The notes under the pieces were generated by a model that was not told where the DNA came from, did not search any database, and worked only from the letters and a program-made list of their open reading frames with translations. DNA of 46,883 nucleotides. Source: Pseudomonadota bacterium. GTDB lineage: Bacteria > Pseudomonadota > Gammaproteobacteria > Steroidobacterales > Steroidobacteraceae. Positions 27,875 to 36,780 of the stretch are shown here, one piece after another (position 1 is the first letter of the stretch; every line of letters starts with the position of its first letter). Both the position numbers and the translations under genes were made by a program. The stretch is taken from contig JAJYLP010000018.1 of assembly GCA_021787615.1 (NCBI GenBank), positions 1-46,883 of the forward strand, in the 5' to 3' direction.

Positions 27875-29770
27875 CTACTCGGGCGTCAGCACCACCGCCG
27901 CCAGCGGCGGCAGCCTCAGGGTAAGCGAATACGGTCGGCCGTGCGAGGGGTGCTGCTGCGCATCCGCCGCGCCCAGGTTGCCGATGCCGCTGCCGCCGTA
28001 CTCGGGCGCGTCGCTGTTCAGCCTCTCGAGCCACTTGCCGGGGAGCGGAACGCCCACCCGATAATGCTCGCGCGCCACGGGCGTGAAGTTGCAGGCGACC
28101 AGGACCATCTCGCGCGGACCCTGGCCGCGCCGCAGATACACGATCACGCTGTCGTCGGCGTTGTCGCAGTCGATCCACTCGAACCCGTCGGCGCTGAAGT
28201 CGCGCTGGTGGAGCGCCGGGGTGGCCCGGTAGAGGCGGTTGAGGTCCCGCACCCACTGCCGTATCCCCTGGTGCGGCGCGAACTCGAGCAGGTGCCACTC
28301 GAGGCTCTGCTCGTGCTGCCACTCGCTGGTCTGCGCGAATTCCCCGCCCATGAACAGCAGCTTCTTGCCGGGGTGGGTCCACAGGTACCCGTAGAGCAGC
28401 CGCAGGTTGGCGAAGCGCTGCCACTCGTCGCCGGGCATCTTGCCGATCAGCGAGCCCTTGCCGTGCACCACCTCATCGTGCGAGAGCGGCAGCACGAAGT
28501 TCTCGCTGAAGGCGTACCAGAGGCTGAAGGTGATCTGCCCATGGTGAAACTTGCGGTACACCGGATCGGCCGTGAAGTACGTCAGGGTGTCGTGCATCCA
28601 GCCCATGTTCCACTTCATGCCGAACCCGAGGCCGCCGAGGTAGGTCGGGCGTGAGACCATGGGCCAGGCGGTCGACTCCTCGGCGATGGTGTGGGTGTCG
28701 GGATGGTCGCGGTACACCGCCAGGTTCATCTGCTTGATGAACTCCACCGCCTCCAGGTTCTCGCGGCCGCCGTAACGGTTGGGAATCCACTCGCCCTCGC
28801 GCCGCGCATAGTCGAGATAGAGCATGGAGGCGACCGCATCGACGCGCAGCGCATCGACGTGATAGGCCTCGAGCCAGAACAGCGCGCTGCTCAGCAGGAA
28901 GTTGCGCACCTCGGAGCGGCCGTAGTTGAAGATCGAGCTCTTCCAGTCGGGGTGATGACCCTGGCGCGGGTCGGCGTGCTCGTAGAGGTGGGTGCCGTCG
29001 AAGAAGGCGAGGCCGTGCTGGTCGGCCGGGAAATGCGAGGGGACCCAGTCGAGGATGACGCCGATGCCGCGCTGGTGCAGGTAATCGACGAAGTACATGA
29101 AGTCCTGGGGTGTGCCGTAGCGCGAGGTCGGCGCGAAATATCCAGTCACCTGGTAACCCCACGAGCCATAGAAGGGGTGCTCCATCACCGGCAGCAGCTC
29201 AACGTGCGTGAAGCCCATGTCGGTGACGTGCGCGGCGACCGCTTCGGCGAGCTCGCGGTAGGTGAGCGGCCGGTTGCCGTCCCCGGGGACGCGCCGGAAC
29301 GAGCCCAGGTGCAGCTCGTAGATCGACCAGGGGGCTGTGAGCGCATTGCGCTCGGGGCGCCGGGCCAGCCACTCGGCATCGCCCCACGCGTAGGCGAGAT
29401 CCCACACCACCGAGGCGGTGCGCGGCGGGGTCTCGCAGTGGAAGGCGAACGGGTCGCTCTTGTCGACCGTGTAGCCCTCCTGGCGGGAGACTATGTGATA
29501 CTTGTACAGTGTGCCTGCGCCGAGGTCCGGCACGAACGCTTCCCAGATGCCCGAGGAGTCGGGGCGTGGCACAAGCGGATGAGCGAGGCCGTTCCAGCCG
29601 TTGAAATCGCCGACGACCGAGACCGAGGCGGCATTCGGCGCCCATACGGCGAAGCGCGTGCCCGCCGGACGGCCCTCGCCCGCGGGCAGCGGGTGCGAGC
29701 CGAGCTTCTCGTAGGCCCGGCCGTGCGTCCCTTCGCGGAACAGATAAATGTCATGTTCGGTGAGCAGCAC
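27875..29770 (-). CDS. glgB: 1,4-alpha-glucan branching enzyme (GH13)
   Basis: Makes alpha-1,6 branches in glycogen. At 631 residues it lacks the extra N-terminal N1 domain of the longer E. coli enzyme and begins with the CBM48 module ([22 protein letters not shown]), followed by the GH13 barrel. Catalytic residues are recognisable: the nucleophile in [11 protein letters not shown] (about 310), the acid/base in TIAEESTAW (about 362) and the transition-state Asp in [13 protein letters not shown] (about 433). Other branching-enzyme marks are [23 protein letters not shown] and [12 protein letters not shown]. It starts at GTG 29770 with no strong ribosome site. It stands alone here: glgA, glgC, glgP and glgX are absent. 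It is divergent from the glycerophosphodiesterase gene by 23 bp. Confidence 0.96.
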   Translation of the reverse strand: MLLTEHDIYLFREGTHGRAYEKLGSHPLPAGEGRPAGTRFAVWAPNAASVSVVGDFNGWNGLAHPLVPRPDSSGIWEAFVPDLGAGTLYKYHIVSRQEGYTVDKSDPFAFHCETPPRTASVVWDLAYAWGDAEWLARRPERNALTAPWSIYELHLGSFRRVPGDGNRPLTYRELAEAVAAHVTDMGFTHVELLPVMEHPFYGSWGYQVTGYFAPTSRYGTPQDFMYFVDYLHQRGIGVILDWVPSHFPADQHGLAFFDGTHLYEHADPRQGHHPDWKSSIFNYGRSEVRNFLLSSALFWLEAYHVDALRVDAVASMLYLDYARREGEWIPNRYGGRENLEAVEFIKQMNLAVYRDHPDTHTIAEESTAWPMVSRPTYLGGLGFGMKWNMGWMHDTLTYFTADPVYRKFHHGQITFSLWYAFSENFVLPLSHDEVVHGKGSLIGKMPGDEWQRFANLRLLYGYLWTHPGKKLLFMGGEFAQTSEWQHEQSLEWHLLEFAPHQGIRQWVRDLNRLYRATPALHQRDFSADGFEWIDCDNADDSVIVYLRRGQGPREMVLVACNFTPVAREHYRVGVPLPGKWLERLNSDAPEYGGSGIGNLGAADAQQHPSHGRPYSLTLRLPPLAAVVLTPE

Positions 29771-29793
29771 CCGCCGAGTGTAGCAACTGCCTG

Positions 29794-30855
29794 ATGTCCA
29801 TGCCCGTCGTCATCGCTCACCGCGGCGCGAGCGGCTACCTGCCGGAGCACACCCTGGCGGCCTACGACCTCGCGTTGCAGCAGCGCGCCGACGCCCTGGA
29901 GCCGGACCTGGTCATGACGCGGGACGGGGTGTTCGTGGCGCGTCACGAGAACGAGCTCGGCGGCACAACGGATGTGGCCGAGCATCCCCGCTTCGCCGCC
30001 CGCCGGGTCACCAAACGCATCGACGGCAAGCCGGTCACCGGCTGGTTCAGCGAGGATTTCACGCTCGAGGAGCTGAAGAGCCTGCGCGCCCGCGAGCGCA
30101 TCCCGGCGCTGCGCCCGCACAACAGCCGGTTCGACGGGCAGCTCGAGATCGCGACGCTCGAGGAGATCCTGCTGCTGCGCGAGCAGGCCGGCCGCGAACG
30201 CGCCGCGCGCGCCGCCGCGCTCGGCCGGCCGGCGCCACCGCCCATCGGCCTGTATCCTGAGTTGAAGCACCCGAGTCACTTCGCGGCGTGCGGTCTGCCC
30301 ATGGCCGAAGCGCTGCTCGGGGTGCTCGAGGCGCACGGCTGCGCCGCGCCCGCTGCGGGGGTGTTCATCGAATCGTTCGAGACCGGCATCCTGCGCACGC
30401 TGAGCACCCTCACGGGCGTGCCGCTGGTGCAGCTGATCGAGGCCGAGGGAGCCCCGTACGAGGCGCGCGCGGCGGGTGAGGCGCGCACCTTTGCGCAGCT
30501 CACCACACCGGCGGGGCTCGCCGAGGTGGCCACCTATGCTGCGGCGGTCGGGCCGGAGAAGTCCCTGGTGATCGCGCGCGATGCGGACGGACGGCTCATG
30601 CGTCCCACGCGGCTCGTCGCCGACAGCCATGCGCACGGCCTCAAAGTCATTCCCTGGACATTCCGCGCGGAGAACGCGTTTCTGCCGGTCGAGGCGCGCA
30701 CCGCGGGACCGGCGCACGAGCGGGGCGATCTCGAGCACGAGATCCGCCGTTTTCTCGCTGCCGGTATCGATGGGTTCTTTACGGATCAACCCGACATCGG
30801 CGTGCGCGCCCGCGACGGGTTCATGCGCGCGGTGGGGCCGGACGCTGGGGCTTGA
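29794..30855 (+). CDS. Glycerophosphodiester phosphodiesterase (GlpQ-like)
   Basis: A 353-residue GDPD-family TIM barrel that hydrolyses glycerophosphodiesters to glycerol-3-phosphate and an alcohol. Catalytic and metal residues are visible: [16 protein letters not shown] (first His, then Glu), [21 protein letters not shown] (ExD metal ligands and the second His), and a later Glu in YPELKHP. Length and insertions resemble the larger GlpQ-type enzymes. No signal peptide is seen, so a cytoplasmic location is predicted, unlike E. coli GlpQ. ATG 29794 and ATG 29800 are both possible; neither has a good ribosome site. It is divergent from glgB. Confidence 0.92.
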   Translation: MSMPVVIAHRGASGYLPEHTLAAYDLALQQRADALEPDLVMTRDGVFVARHENELGGTTDVAEHPRFAARRVTKRIDGKPVTGWFSEDFTLEELKSLRARERIPALRPHNSRFDGQLEIATLEEILLLREQAGRERAARAAALGRPAPPPIGLYPELKHPSHFAACGLPMAEALLGVLEAHGCAAPAAGVFIESFETGILRTLSTLTGVPLVQLIEAEGAPYEARAAGEARTFAQLTTPAGLAEVATYAAAVGPEKSLVIARDADGRLMRPTRLVADSHAHGLKVIPWTFRAENAFLPVEARTAGPAHERGDLEHEIRRFLAAGIDGFFTDQPDIGVRARDGFMRAVGPDAGA

Positions 30856-30941
30856 CCTGGAGCGGGCCGTCGTGCCCGGCCGGGCCGGGCGTTGCCACGA
30901 CCTATTGCCGTATACTAGCGATATATGGGAGAAGAGGGCCC

Positions 30942-31241
30942 ATGACCGAAATCGCTGATACGTTCGATTCCGCATTCACCAAGGCCGTTGATCTGGGCAA
31001 CAAGATCGCGGACAAGGACCGCGACGCTGATTTGTGGGACATCGCCGACGGGCTGCTCGCCGGGGCGCTGCAGTACTGGCTCTATTCGCGCCAACCCTGC
31101 GGCGACCCGCGCTGCCAGGACTGCATGCCGATCAGCACGGCCGAGGGTCGCATGGCTGAGCTGAAGCGCCTGATCGAGCAGCTGGCCGCCGAGAGCGAGT
31201 ACTTCCATACGCCGACGGACTCGAACGCGGGCCGCGCCTAG
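30942..31241 (+). CDS. Small conserved-looking protein with a CX4CX2C cluster
   Basis: A 99-residue soluble acidic protein that I do not assign to a family. ATG 30942 follows a purine-rich GGGAGAAGAGG, and a TATACT (30911-30916) could be its -10 element. The N-terminal half is helical and rich in Asp/Lys. In the middle, QPCGDPRCQDCMP places three Cys as CX4CX2C, which could bind a metal if a fourth ligand comes from elsewhere or from a second subunit. The C-terminal part (RMAELKRLIEQLAAESEYF) looks like an amphipathic helix. Upstream start options (30852 onward) are ignored, since the added residues overlap the previous gene and have no ribosome site. Confidence 0.7.
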   Translation: MTEIADTFDSAFTKAVDLGNKIADKDRDADLWDIADGLLAGALQYWLYSRQPCGDPRCQDCMPISTAEGRMAELKRLIEQLAAESEYFHTPTDSNAGRA

Positions 31242-31299
31242 CGGCGCGGCGCGCTCTGAAGCTCTGTAGAATGGCGGCTTTGCACCCGATGGGGGCGAA

Positions 31300-32367
31300 G
31301 TGAGCCACATGAGCGAGCACAGCGCAGCGCCTGAAGGGGGCGCGCCGATCGATGTCGAGGCGCTGATCGTCGGAGCCGGACCCTGCGGGCTGTTTCAAGT
31401 GTTCGAGCTCGGCCTGCTCGGGATCGGCGCGCACGTCGTCGACTCGCTGGCGCATCCCGGGGGGCAGTGCACGGAGCTCTACCCCGACAAGCCCATCTAT
31501 GACATTCCGGCGCTGCCGGTCTGCGGCGCGCAGGAGCTGATCGACCGGCTGCTCGAGCAGATCAAACCGTTCAATCCGCAGTTCCATCTCGGCCAGGAGG
31601 TCACGCAGCTCGTGCGCCGCGCGGACGGGCGCTTCGAGGTGAGCACCGCCGCTGGCACGCGCTTCAACGCCGGTGCCGTGGTGATCGCCGCGGGCGTCGG
31701 TTCGTTCCAACCGCGCCGCATCGGCATCGAAGGGGCCGAGGCGTTCGAGGGCGGCGCGATTCAGTATCGCGTCAAGGAGGCCGCCGCGCTTGCCGGCCGG
31801 CACATTGTCATCTTCGGCGGCGGAGACTCGGCGCTCGACTGGACGCTCGAGCTGGTGCCGAAGGCCAAGAGCGTGACGCTGGTGCACCGCCGCGCCGAAT
31901 TCCGCGCCGCCCCGGCCTCGGTGGCCAAGATGCGCGAGCTCGTCGCCGTCGGGCGCATGCGCTGCTGCGAGGCGCTGCCGCATTCACTGATCACCGAGGG
32001 GGCTCGCCTGACCGGGGTGCACGTCAAGAAGCCCGACGGCGGCACCGAGGCGCTCGCGGCCGAGCAGCTGCTTGTGTTCTTCGGACTGCACCCGAAGCTC
32101 GGGCCCATCGCCGAGTGGGGACTCGAGCTCGACAAGCGCGCCCTCAAGGTCGATACCGAGCGATTCCAGACGAGCGCGCCGGGTATTTTCGCCGTCGGTG
32201 ACATCAACACCTATCCCGGCAAGAAGAAGCTCATTCTCTCGGGCTTTCACGAGGCGGCGCTCGCCGCCTTCGGGATCCAGCACCATCTGTACCCCGAGAA
32301 GCGCCAGTTTCTGCAGTACACGACCACGAGCCCCATCATGCATCAGCGGCTCGGCGTTCCCGACTGA
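31300..32367 (+). CDS. Ferredoxin/flavodoxin-NADP+ reductase, TrxB-like type
   Basis: A 355-residue flavoprotein of the thioredoxin-reductase-like ferredoxin-NADP+ reductase group. FAD motif [20 protein letters not shown], the group-typical [22 protein letters not shown], the NADPH motif [11 protein letters not shown], and the second FAD motif [18 protein letters not shown]. The CxxC active site of true thioredoxin reductase is absent, as expected. The C-terminal extension ([15 protein letters not shown]) matches this group. It would pass electrons between NADPH and ferredoxin or flavodoxin. GTG 31300 sits four bases after GGGGG, and ATG 31309 is an alternative. The tesB gene follows 26 bp later and may be cotranscribed. 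Confidence 0.92.
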   Translation: MSHMSEHSAAPEGGAPIDVEALIVGAGPCGLFQVFELGLLGIGAHVVDSLAHPGGQCTELYPDKPIYDIPALPVCGAQELIDRLLEQIKPFNPQFHLGQEVTQLVRRADGRFEVSTAAGTRFNAGAVVIAAGVGSFQPRRIGIEGAEAFEGGAIQYRVKEAAALAGRHIVIFGGGDSALDWTLELVPKAKSVTLVHRRAEFRAAPASVAKMRELVAVGRMRCCEALPHSLITEGARLTGVHVKKPDGGTEALAAEQLLVFFGLHPKLGPIAEWGLELDKRALKVDTERFQTSAPGIFAVGDINTYPGKKKLILSGFHEAALAAFGIQHHLYPEKRQFLQYTTTSPIMHQRLGVPD

Positions 32368-32393
32368 GCGGCGGCGCGGCGGAGGCACACCCG

Positions 32394-33263
32394 ATGGATC
32401 CTCGGCTCGCCGATTTGGTCAAGCTCCTCGATCTGGAGCGGCTCGAACTCGATCTGTTTCGCGGCGAGAGCCGCGACATCGGCAGCCCCCAGGTCTTCGG
32501 GGGCCAGGTGCTCGGGCAGGCGCTCACCGCGGCCGCCGCCACGGTCGAGGGGCGTATCGTGCACTCGCTGCACGCGTACTTCCTGCGCCGCGGCGATTTC
32601 AGCGCGCCGATCGTGTACCAGGTCGACCGCAGCCTCGACGGGCACGCCTTCTGCAACCGCCGCGTGGTGGCCATTCAGCACGGCGCGCCCATATTCAACA
32701 TGGCCGCCTCGTTCCAGATCGTCGAGGAGGGCTTCGATCATCAGCTCGAGATGCCGCAGGTGCCGCCGCCGGAGTCGCTGCCCGACTCGAGCCGCCCGCC
32801 GCCGCAGCTGCTCGAGCGTCTGCCGCAGGCCGTGCGGCGCTTTCTCGAGCGGCCGCGGCCCTTCGAGTTCCGCCTGGTGCAGCCGATGGAGTTCCTGCTG
32901 GCAGGCCGCGCGCCGCCGGCGCGTCAGGTGTGGTTCCGGGCGGTCGACCGGTTGCCCGACGATGAGAGCCTGCACCGCCGGCTGCTCGCGTATCTGTCGG
33001 ACTATTTTCTGCTCGACACGGCGACGCTGCCGCACGGCAAGACCTCGTTCAGCGACGCGCTGGTTATGGCGAGCATCGATCACGCCATGTGGTTTCACCG
33101 GCCGCTGCGCGTCGATGACTGGCTGCTGTATGCGGTCGAGAGCCCGAGCGCCTCCGGCGCGCGCGGCTTCGCGCGCGCCGAGGTGTACGGGCGCGACGGC
33201 AGGCTGGTCGCGAGCACGGCGCAGGAAGGGCTCGTGCGGCTGCGCAGGCCCACGCGGACCTAA
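32394..33263 (+). CDS. tesB: Acyl-CoA thioesterase II
   Basis: A 289-residue double-hotdog thioesterase, the same length as E. coli TesB, that hydrolyses medium- and long-chain acyl-CoA. Characteristic motifs: GGQVLGQALTAAAATV and LHAYFLRRGD in the first hotdog, and MASIDHAMWFH, YAVESPSASGARGF and STAQEGLVR in the second. The Asp of SIDHAM and the Gln of AQEGL match two residues of the TesB catalytic Asp/Thr/Gln triad. GGAGG precedes the ATG. It lies 25 bp from the end of the convergent membrane-protein gene. Confidence 0.95.
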   Translation: MDPRLADLVKLLDLERLELDLFRGESRDIGSPQVFGGQVLGQALTAAAATVEGRIVHSLHAYFLRRGDFSAPIVYQVDRSLDGHAFCNRRVVAIQHGAPIFNMAASFQIVEEGFDHQLEMPQVPPPESLPDSSRPPPQLLERLPQAVRRFLERPRPFEFRLVQPMEFLLAGRAPPARQVWFRAVDRLPDDESLHRRLLAYLSDYFLLDTATLPHGKTSFSDALVMASIDHAMWFHRPLRVDDWLLYAVESPSASGARGFARAEVYGRDGRLVASTAQEGLVRLRRPTRT

Positions 33264-33288
33264 CTGCGCTGCGCGAGACGGGTCGGCG

Positions 33289-33846
33289 TCAGGCCGTCCG
33301 CCGCTGCGGCTGCGCCTTCGAGCGCGCTGGCAGGCCGGCGGCGCGCGTGGTGAGCGCACCGACGAGCAGCAGAGCGGCGAACGTCACGGCGTTAAGGACC
33401 AGGACCTGGGTCAGGATGCCTGAAGTGAACGCGCCCGCGGCCGCACCGACGAGCCGGCTGACGGCCCACAGCACACTCTCGTAGACGGCAAGCGCGGTCG
33501 CGAACGTGGCCAAGAGGCCCGCGGTGCGCGGGACACGGCGCGCCACCGAGCCCGCCGCCCACGTGGCCGCGAGCAACGCCGCGCCGACGAGCGCGGCCCA
33601 GCCGAACGCCACCGCTCCGACCGGGAAGCCGAGCAGCGTGAAGCCGATCAGTTCGCTGGCGAGCCACAGCAGCCCCATGGAGAGCAGCGCCTGCCCGCGG
33701 CGCTGGCGCAGGGCGCAGATCGCGGCGAACGCGACCAGCGGGACCGCGCAGGTCAGTCCGGCGGTGAACAGCGTCGTGGCGAGCACGAATGCCGCCAGCC
33801 ACGCCGCGCGGGCACCCCAGGATGCGGATGATCTGTGCTGATGCAT
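33289..33846 (-). CDS. Small multi-spanning membrane protein downstream of btuB
   Basis: A 185-residue, very hydrophobic protein with about five to six predicted helices. The ATG at 33846 is preferred over GTG 33858 because GAGG lies seven bases before it. Two Cys lie near the start (AGLTC and AAIC), and a basic tail ends the chain. It follows btuB by 81 bp on the same strand, so it may be cobalamin-related. Small, solitary B12-linked membrane proteins (for example BtuM) occupy such positions in other proteobacteria, but I see no diagnostic residue for that family. A promoter-like CTGCCA/TACAAT lies just upstream, so it could also be expressed on its own. Confidence 0.65.
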   Translation of the reverse strand: MHQHRSSASWGARAAWLAAFVLATTLFTAGLTCAVPLVAFAAICALRQRRGQALLSMGLLWLASELIGFTLLGFPVGAVAFGWAALVGAALLAATWAAGSVARRVPRTAGLLATFATALAVYESVLWAVSRLVGAAAGAFTSGILTQVLVLNAVTFAALLLVGALTTRAAGLPARSKAQPQRRTA

Positions 33847-33864
33847 ATTGGACCTCACATTTTC

Positions 33865-33893
33865 ATTGTACCGTGTCGGCGGCGCTCTGGCAG
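33865..33893 (-). promoter_or_regulatory. Candidate promoter of the small membrane protein gene
   Basis: On the minus strand CTGCCA (33893-33888), a 17-bp spacer and TACAAT (33870-33865, five of six consensus bases). It lies in the gap between btuB and the membrane-protein gene. Confidence 0.4.
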
Positions 33894-33927
33894 CCCATCG
33901 GACGGAGCACGCGCCGAGTGGCTTGAC

Positions 33928-35880
33928 TCACGGACCGAGCGGCCGCCACGTCAGGCCCACGAACAGCCCGAAGGGCACCGAATTGTAGCTGTAGGCGGTC
34001 TCGTATCGTTTGTCGAGCAGGTTCTCGGCGCGCACGCTCCAGCGCCAGCTGGCGCTGATCGGTCCGCCCGCGGTCAGCGTCACGGTGGCATAGCTGCCGA
34101 GCGTCACGGGCAGGGTCGTGAACGTCGGCGTGTACGTGACGTCCGGCCGGGGACCGGTGTAATGAACGGCCAGAGCGGTCGATACGCGCCCGAAGTCGTA
34201 CTCGAGACTGACGTTGGCGATGCTGCGCGCGAGGCGCTGCAGGGTCGGATGCCCGGGGTTGCTGAGGGCGAGCGGCTGCTGCAGGGTCAGGTTCGCCTCG
34301 TAGCTCCATCGCCGCCAGGCGCCGCGGGCGCTGAGTTCCAGACCACGGGTGCGGGTCCGGGCGATGTTCTGAAACTGCGTCAGCCCGCCGGGTGTCGTGC
34401 CATAGCCCCACAGGTCGCTGCCGGTGGTCTGGAAGAGTGTGACGCGCACGTCGTTCAATGCCTTCGACCACTGCAGCGCCGCCTCGACCGTGTGCGCCGA
34501 CTCGGGCTTCAGGCGCGGATTGGCGGCCCAGTAGGGGCTGTTGTAGTAAAGGTAGCCGAGCGGGGGCGCGTTGAACGCGCTGGCGTAGCTGGCGATCGCC
34601 TTCAATCCGTGGCCCAGGGCGCGCCCGTAGCCGGCGAAGAAGGTGTTCTCGTTGCCCGTGTAGCCGTCGATCTGGTCGTGGCGCACATTGAGCTGCAGCT
34701 CGTTGCCGCCGAGCGAGCCGTCAAGGCCGGCGAACACCGCGGTGAGGCCGCGCGAGGTGCTCGGGATCCCGCCCTGCCCGGTGCTCGTAACCGATTGGTG
34801 CTGATGAGTCGCGCCCGCGGTCAGCGTCCAGCCCTGCGACAGCCGGACCACGTTGCGCCACAGCACATCCAGATTGGTCGAGCGGAACGTCTCGGGGTAG
34901 CTGCCGAGATTGATGTTTTCGGTGCGCTCGCGCGAGAGGCTCAGGTGCGAGGTCCAGATCGAGCCGAGGCGATTGTCGCTGAACAGCTGCAGCAGCGACT
35001 GTCGGGTGCGTCCGCCGGAGGTGTCGTTGTCGTAAGTATAGCGTCCGTCGCTCAGGAATGCGCGCGCCCCGAGCTGTTGGTGGGCGGCGAGGTCCTGCAC
35101 GAGCGATCCATTGACCGTCAGGTTGTGGTAGCCGTCGGACCTGTTGGAGGTGACGAGGGTGCTTTGCGCCGGGTTGATCGAGGGGATGCCGGCGGTCGTG
35201 TAGCGGCTGACGCCAATCTGCAGGCGGGTGTGATCGATCTGTCCACTGGCGTTGGCCGAGACCGTGGCCGTGTTGCGGCTGCCCGCGCTCAGGGAGACTT
35301 CGGCCTGTCTCTTGCGGCCACCCTCGCGCGTGGTGATCAGGATCGCCCCGCCGATGGCCCCCGAGCCGTAGATCGCCGACACGTTGCCGTGAATGACCTC
35401 GATGCGCTGGATCTGGTCGGTGGTGAGATTCTCCAGGTAGTTGCTGCCGCCGGAGGCGTCCTGGGGCGTGATCGGCACGCCGTCGACGAGGACCAGCACG
35501 CCCGCGTCGATGCCGCCGAAGCCCTCGAGGTAGGTCGTGGCCGGCTGTCCCGGGCCCCCGTTGGAAGTGATCTGCACGCCGGCGAGCCGTTGCAGCAGCG
35601 TCGTCAGGTTCTGCACGCCGCTTGTCTCGATCTGCTCGCGGGTGATCACGCTCACGCTGGGCAGCGCCTGGGCCAGGGTCTGGGGGAACGTGGCCGCCGA
35701 TATGACTACGGTCGGCACCGTGCCCGGCGCCGCCGCGGCGACGACCGGCACGGCGGCAGCGGCCAGGCACACCAGCATCGCCGGGGCGCCTCGCGCGCCG
35801 GCGGCCGGCGTGCGGCTCGCCGGTGTGCGCGTGAGGCGGAAAAGTGCAGAGGCGGGAGGCGGAATCGGCATCAATCGCAT
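33928..35880 (-). CDS. btuB: TonB-dependent vitamin B12 receptor
   Basis: Outer-membrane cobalamin receptor. The ATG at 35880 (650 residues) is preferred: ACGGAG lies seven bases upstream and the signal peptide follows. The frame is open to 36000, but the extra residues look non-coding. After the signal comes a TonB box-like VPTVVISA, then a plug with LLQRLAGVQITSNGGPGQ, VLVLVDGVPITP and IQRIEVIHGNVSAIYGSGAIGGAILITT, which is strongly BtuB-like, and a 22-strand barrel. The C terminus is GLTWRPLGP, not ending exactly on the usual aromatic residue. The cobalamin riboswitch upstream makes the substrate assignment strong. Expression is predicted to fall when adenosylcobalamin or a related corrinoid is plentiful. 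Confidence 0.95.
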   Translation of the reverse strand: MRLMPIPPPASALFRLTRTPASRTPAAGARGAPAMLVCLAAAAVPVVAAAAPGTVPTVVISAATFPQTLAQALPSVSVITREQIETSGVQNLTTLLQRLAGVQITSNGGPGQPATTYLEGFGGIDAGVLVLVDGVPITPQDASGGSNYLENLTTDQIQRIEVIHGNVSAIYGSGAIGGAILITTREGGRKRQAEVSLSAGSRNTATVSANASGQIDHTRLQIGVSRYTTAGIPSINPAQSTLVTSNRSDGYHNLTVNGSLVQDLAAHQQLGARAFLSDGRYTYDNDTSGGRTRQSLLQLFSDNRLGSIWTSHLSLSRERTENINLGSYPETFRSTNLDVLWRNVVRLSQGWTLTAGATHQHQSVTSTGQGGIPSTSRGLTAVFAGLDGSLGGNELQLNVRHDQIDGYTGNENTFFAGYGRALGHGLKAIASYASAFNAPPLGYLYYNSPYWAANPRLKPESAHTVEAALQWSKALNDVRVTLFQTTGSDLWGYGTTPGGLTQFQNIARTRTRGLELSARGAWRRWSYEANLTLQQPLALSNPGHPTLQRLARSIANVSLEYDFGRVSTALAVHYTGPRPDVTYTPTFTTLPVTLGSYATVTLTAGGPISASWRWSVRAENLLDKRYETAYSYNSVPFGLFVGLTWRPLGP

Positions 35881-35899
35881 CGCAATGCTCCGTAGCGGT

Positions 35900-35914
35900 G
35901 CCCCCGTCGGGGGC
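35900..35914 (-). promoter_or_regulatory. GC hairpin just before the btuB ribosome site
   Basis: GCCCCC (35900-35905) pairs with GGGGGC (35909-35914) around a 3-base loop, about 20 bases upstream of the chosen btuB ATG. It has no U-run, so it is not a standard terminator. It may take part in riboswitch control of ribosome access, or it may be incidental. Confidence 0.35.
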
Positions 35915-36095
35915 GTGGCAACGACAGCCGATGCGCATGGCATCATCGAGCGCACAGTCCGCGTGCCGAGCTTTTGCGCCGCACACGCCTCTTGCATCAC
36001 TCTGCGTGGAACGTCGATCCCACGGTCCGCGCACCGGCTCCAGTGTCACCGCTGCGATTGACCGCTCCGTATGGTGCTCCCCGCCCACCGGTTGG

Positions 36096-36285
36096 GTGAC
36101 CGCACTGGCAGGTCTCCTGGCTCGCGGGTCGTAATCGTGCGTCCGGCCTTCCCAGTATTCCCAGTGGCCATGTTGGACGCGGACTCGCCGCTTACAGTTA
36201 CGGGGGTAGCCGCGGCATCGACTCGTCTAAAGTCTCACCGCGTTCCCTCTTGCCTCCCCGGCGAGAGCCGGGGAACCAGCACGTG
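36096..36285 (-). ncRNA. Cobalamin riboswitch upstream of btuB
   Basis: Read on the minus strand, the conserved cobalamin-riboswitch parts occur in order: the P2 strands GGTTCCC (36277-36271) and AAGAGGGAAC, then GCGGTGAGAC, GCCGCGGCTACCCCCG followed by AACTGTAAGC, the B12 box GCCACTG (36168-36162) continuing to GGGAATACTGGGAAGGC, and finally GAGCCAGGAGACCTGCCAGTG. Only the outer borders (P1) are approximate. It lies about 215 nt upstream of the chosen btuB start. The remaining leader contains a GC hairpin near the ribosome site, so translational control seems more likely than termination. Confidence 0.96.
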
Positions 36286-36339
36286 GCGGGCAGTCTCCTC
36301 AATTCGGTCGCCGGCGTCAAGCCGCGCGGCGCGCGTTCC

Positions 36340-36780
36340 TCAGGAACGCGAGGCGAGCCGGCGGCCGCGGGCCATCCAGGACTCATCGGCGAGGTTCATC
36401 GCCGAGACCGTGGTCAACACCAGCATCACGATGGTGGTGGTCCTGGAGAGCGGATTGTGCAGCACGAACCATGCGGCCCCCAGGTTGAAAATCAGCAGCA
36501 GCGCCGCATTCACGCGGATCGAGCCCACAGTGCCACGCTGATCGCGCGTGTCGGGGAAGAAGATGCCGAAGTCCCCGCGGCGCCGGTGCAGCAGCAGGCG
36601 CAGCGTCAGGGAGAGCGCACCGAGGGCGAGCAGCAGCGGCAGCACGGTGTCCGCCAGCGCCGCCGCTCCGATGCGCAGCGCGACACACCAGAACGGCAGC
36701 GGCCAGCTCGCGAGCGCCGCGGTCGCGAGCAGCCGGACCGCAAGGCTCGGGCGACGGGCGGGCGGCACGGGCCGGCTCAC
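36340..36780 (-). CDS. Small membrane protein of unknown function
   Basis: A 146-residue protein with about four hydrophobic segments (for example LATAALASWPLPFWCVAL, TVLPLLLALGALSL, ALLLIFNLGAAWFVL and TIVMLVLTTVSAM). It starts at GTG 36780, four bases inside the end of the flavoprotein gene (GTGA overlap), so it is translationally coupled to that gene. A charged loop, HRRRGDFGIFFPDTRDQRG, is likely cytoplasmic. I do not recognise the family. Coupling suggests it could be a membrane partner of the oxidase, but this is only inference. It ends 54 bp from the riboswitch, which belongs to a different transcript. Confidence 0.7.
   Translation of the reverse strand: MSRPVPPARRPSLAVRLLATAALASWPLPFWCVALRIGAAALADTVLPLLLALGALSLTLRLLLHRRRGDFGIFFPDTRDQRGTVGSIRVNAALLLIFNLGAAWFVLHNPLSRTTTIVMLVLTTVSAMNLADESWMARGRRLASRS

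Noticed and set aside
33835-35895. A 686-codon frame antisense to btuB
   Set aside because: btuB has the full receptor architecture and a riboswitch on its strand.
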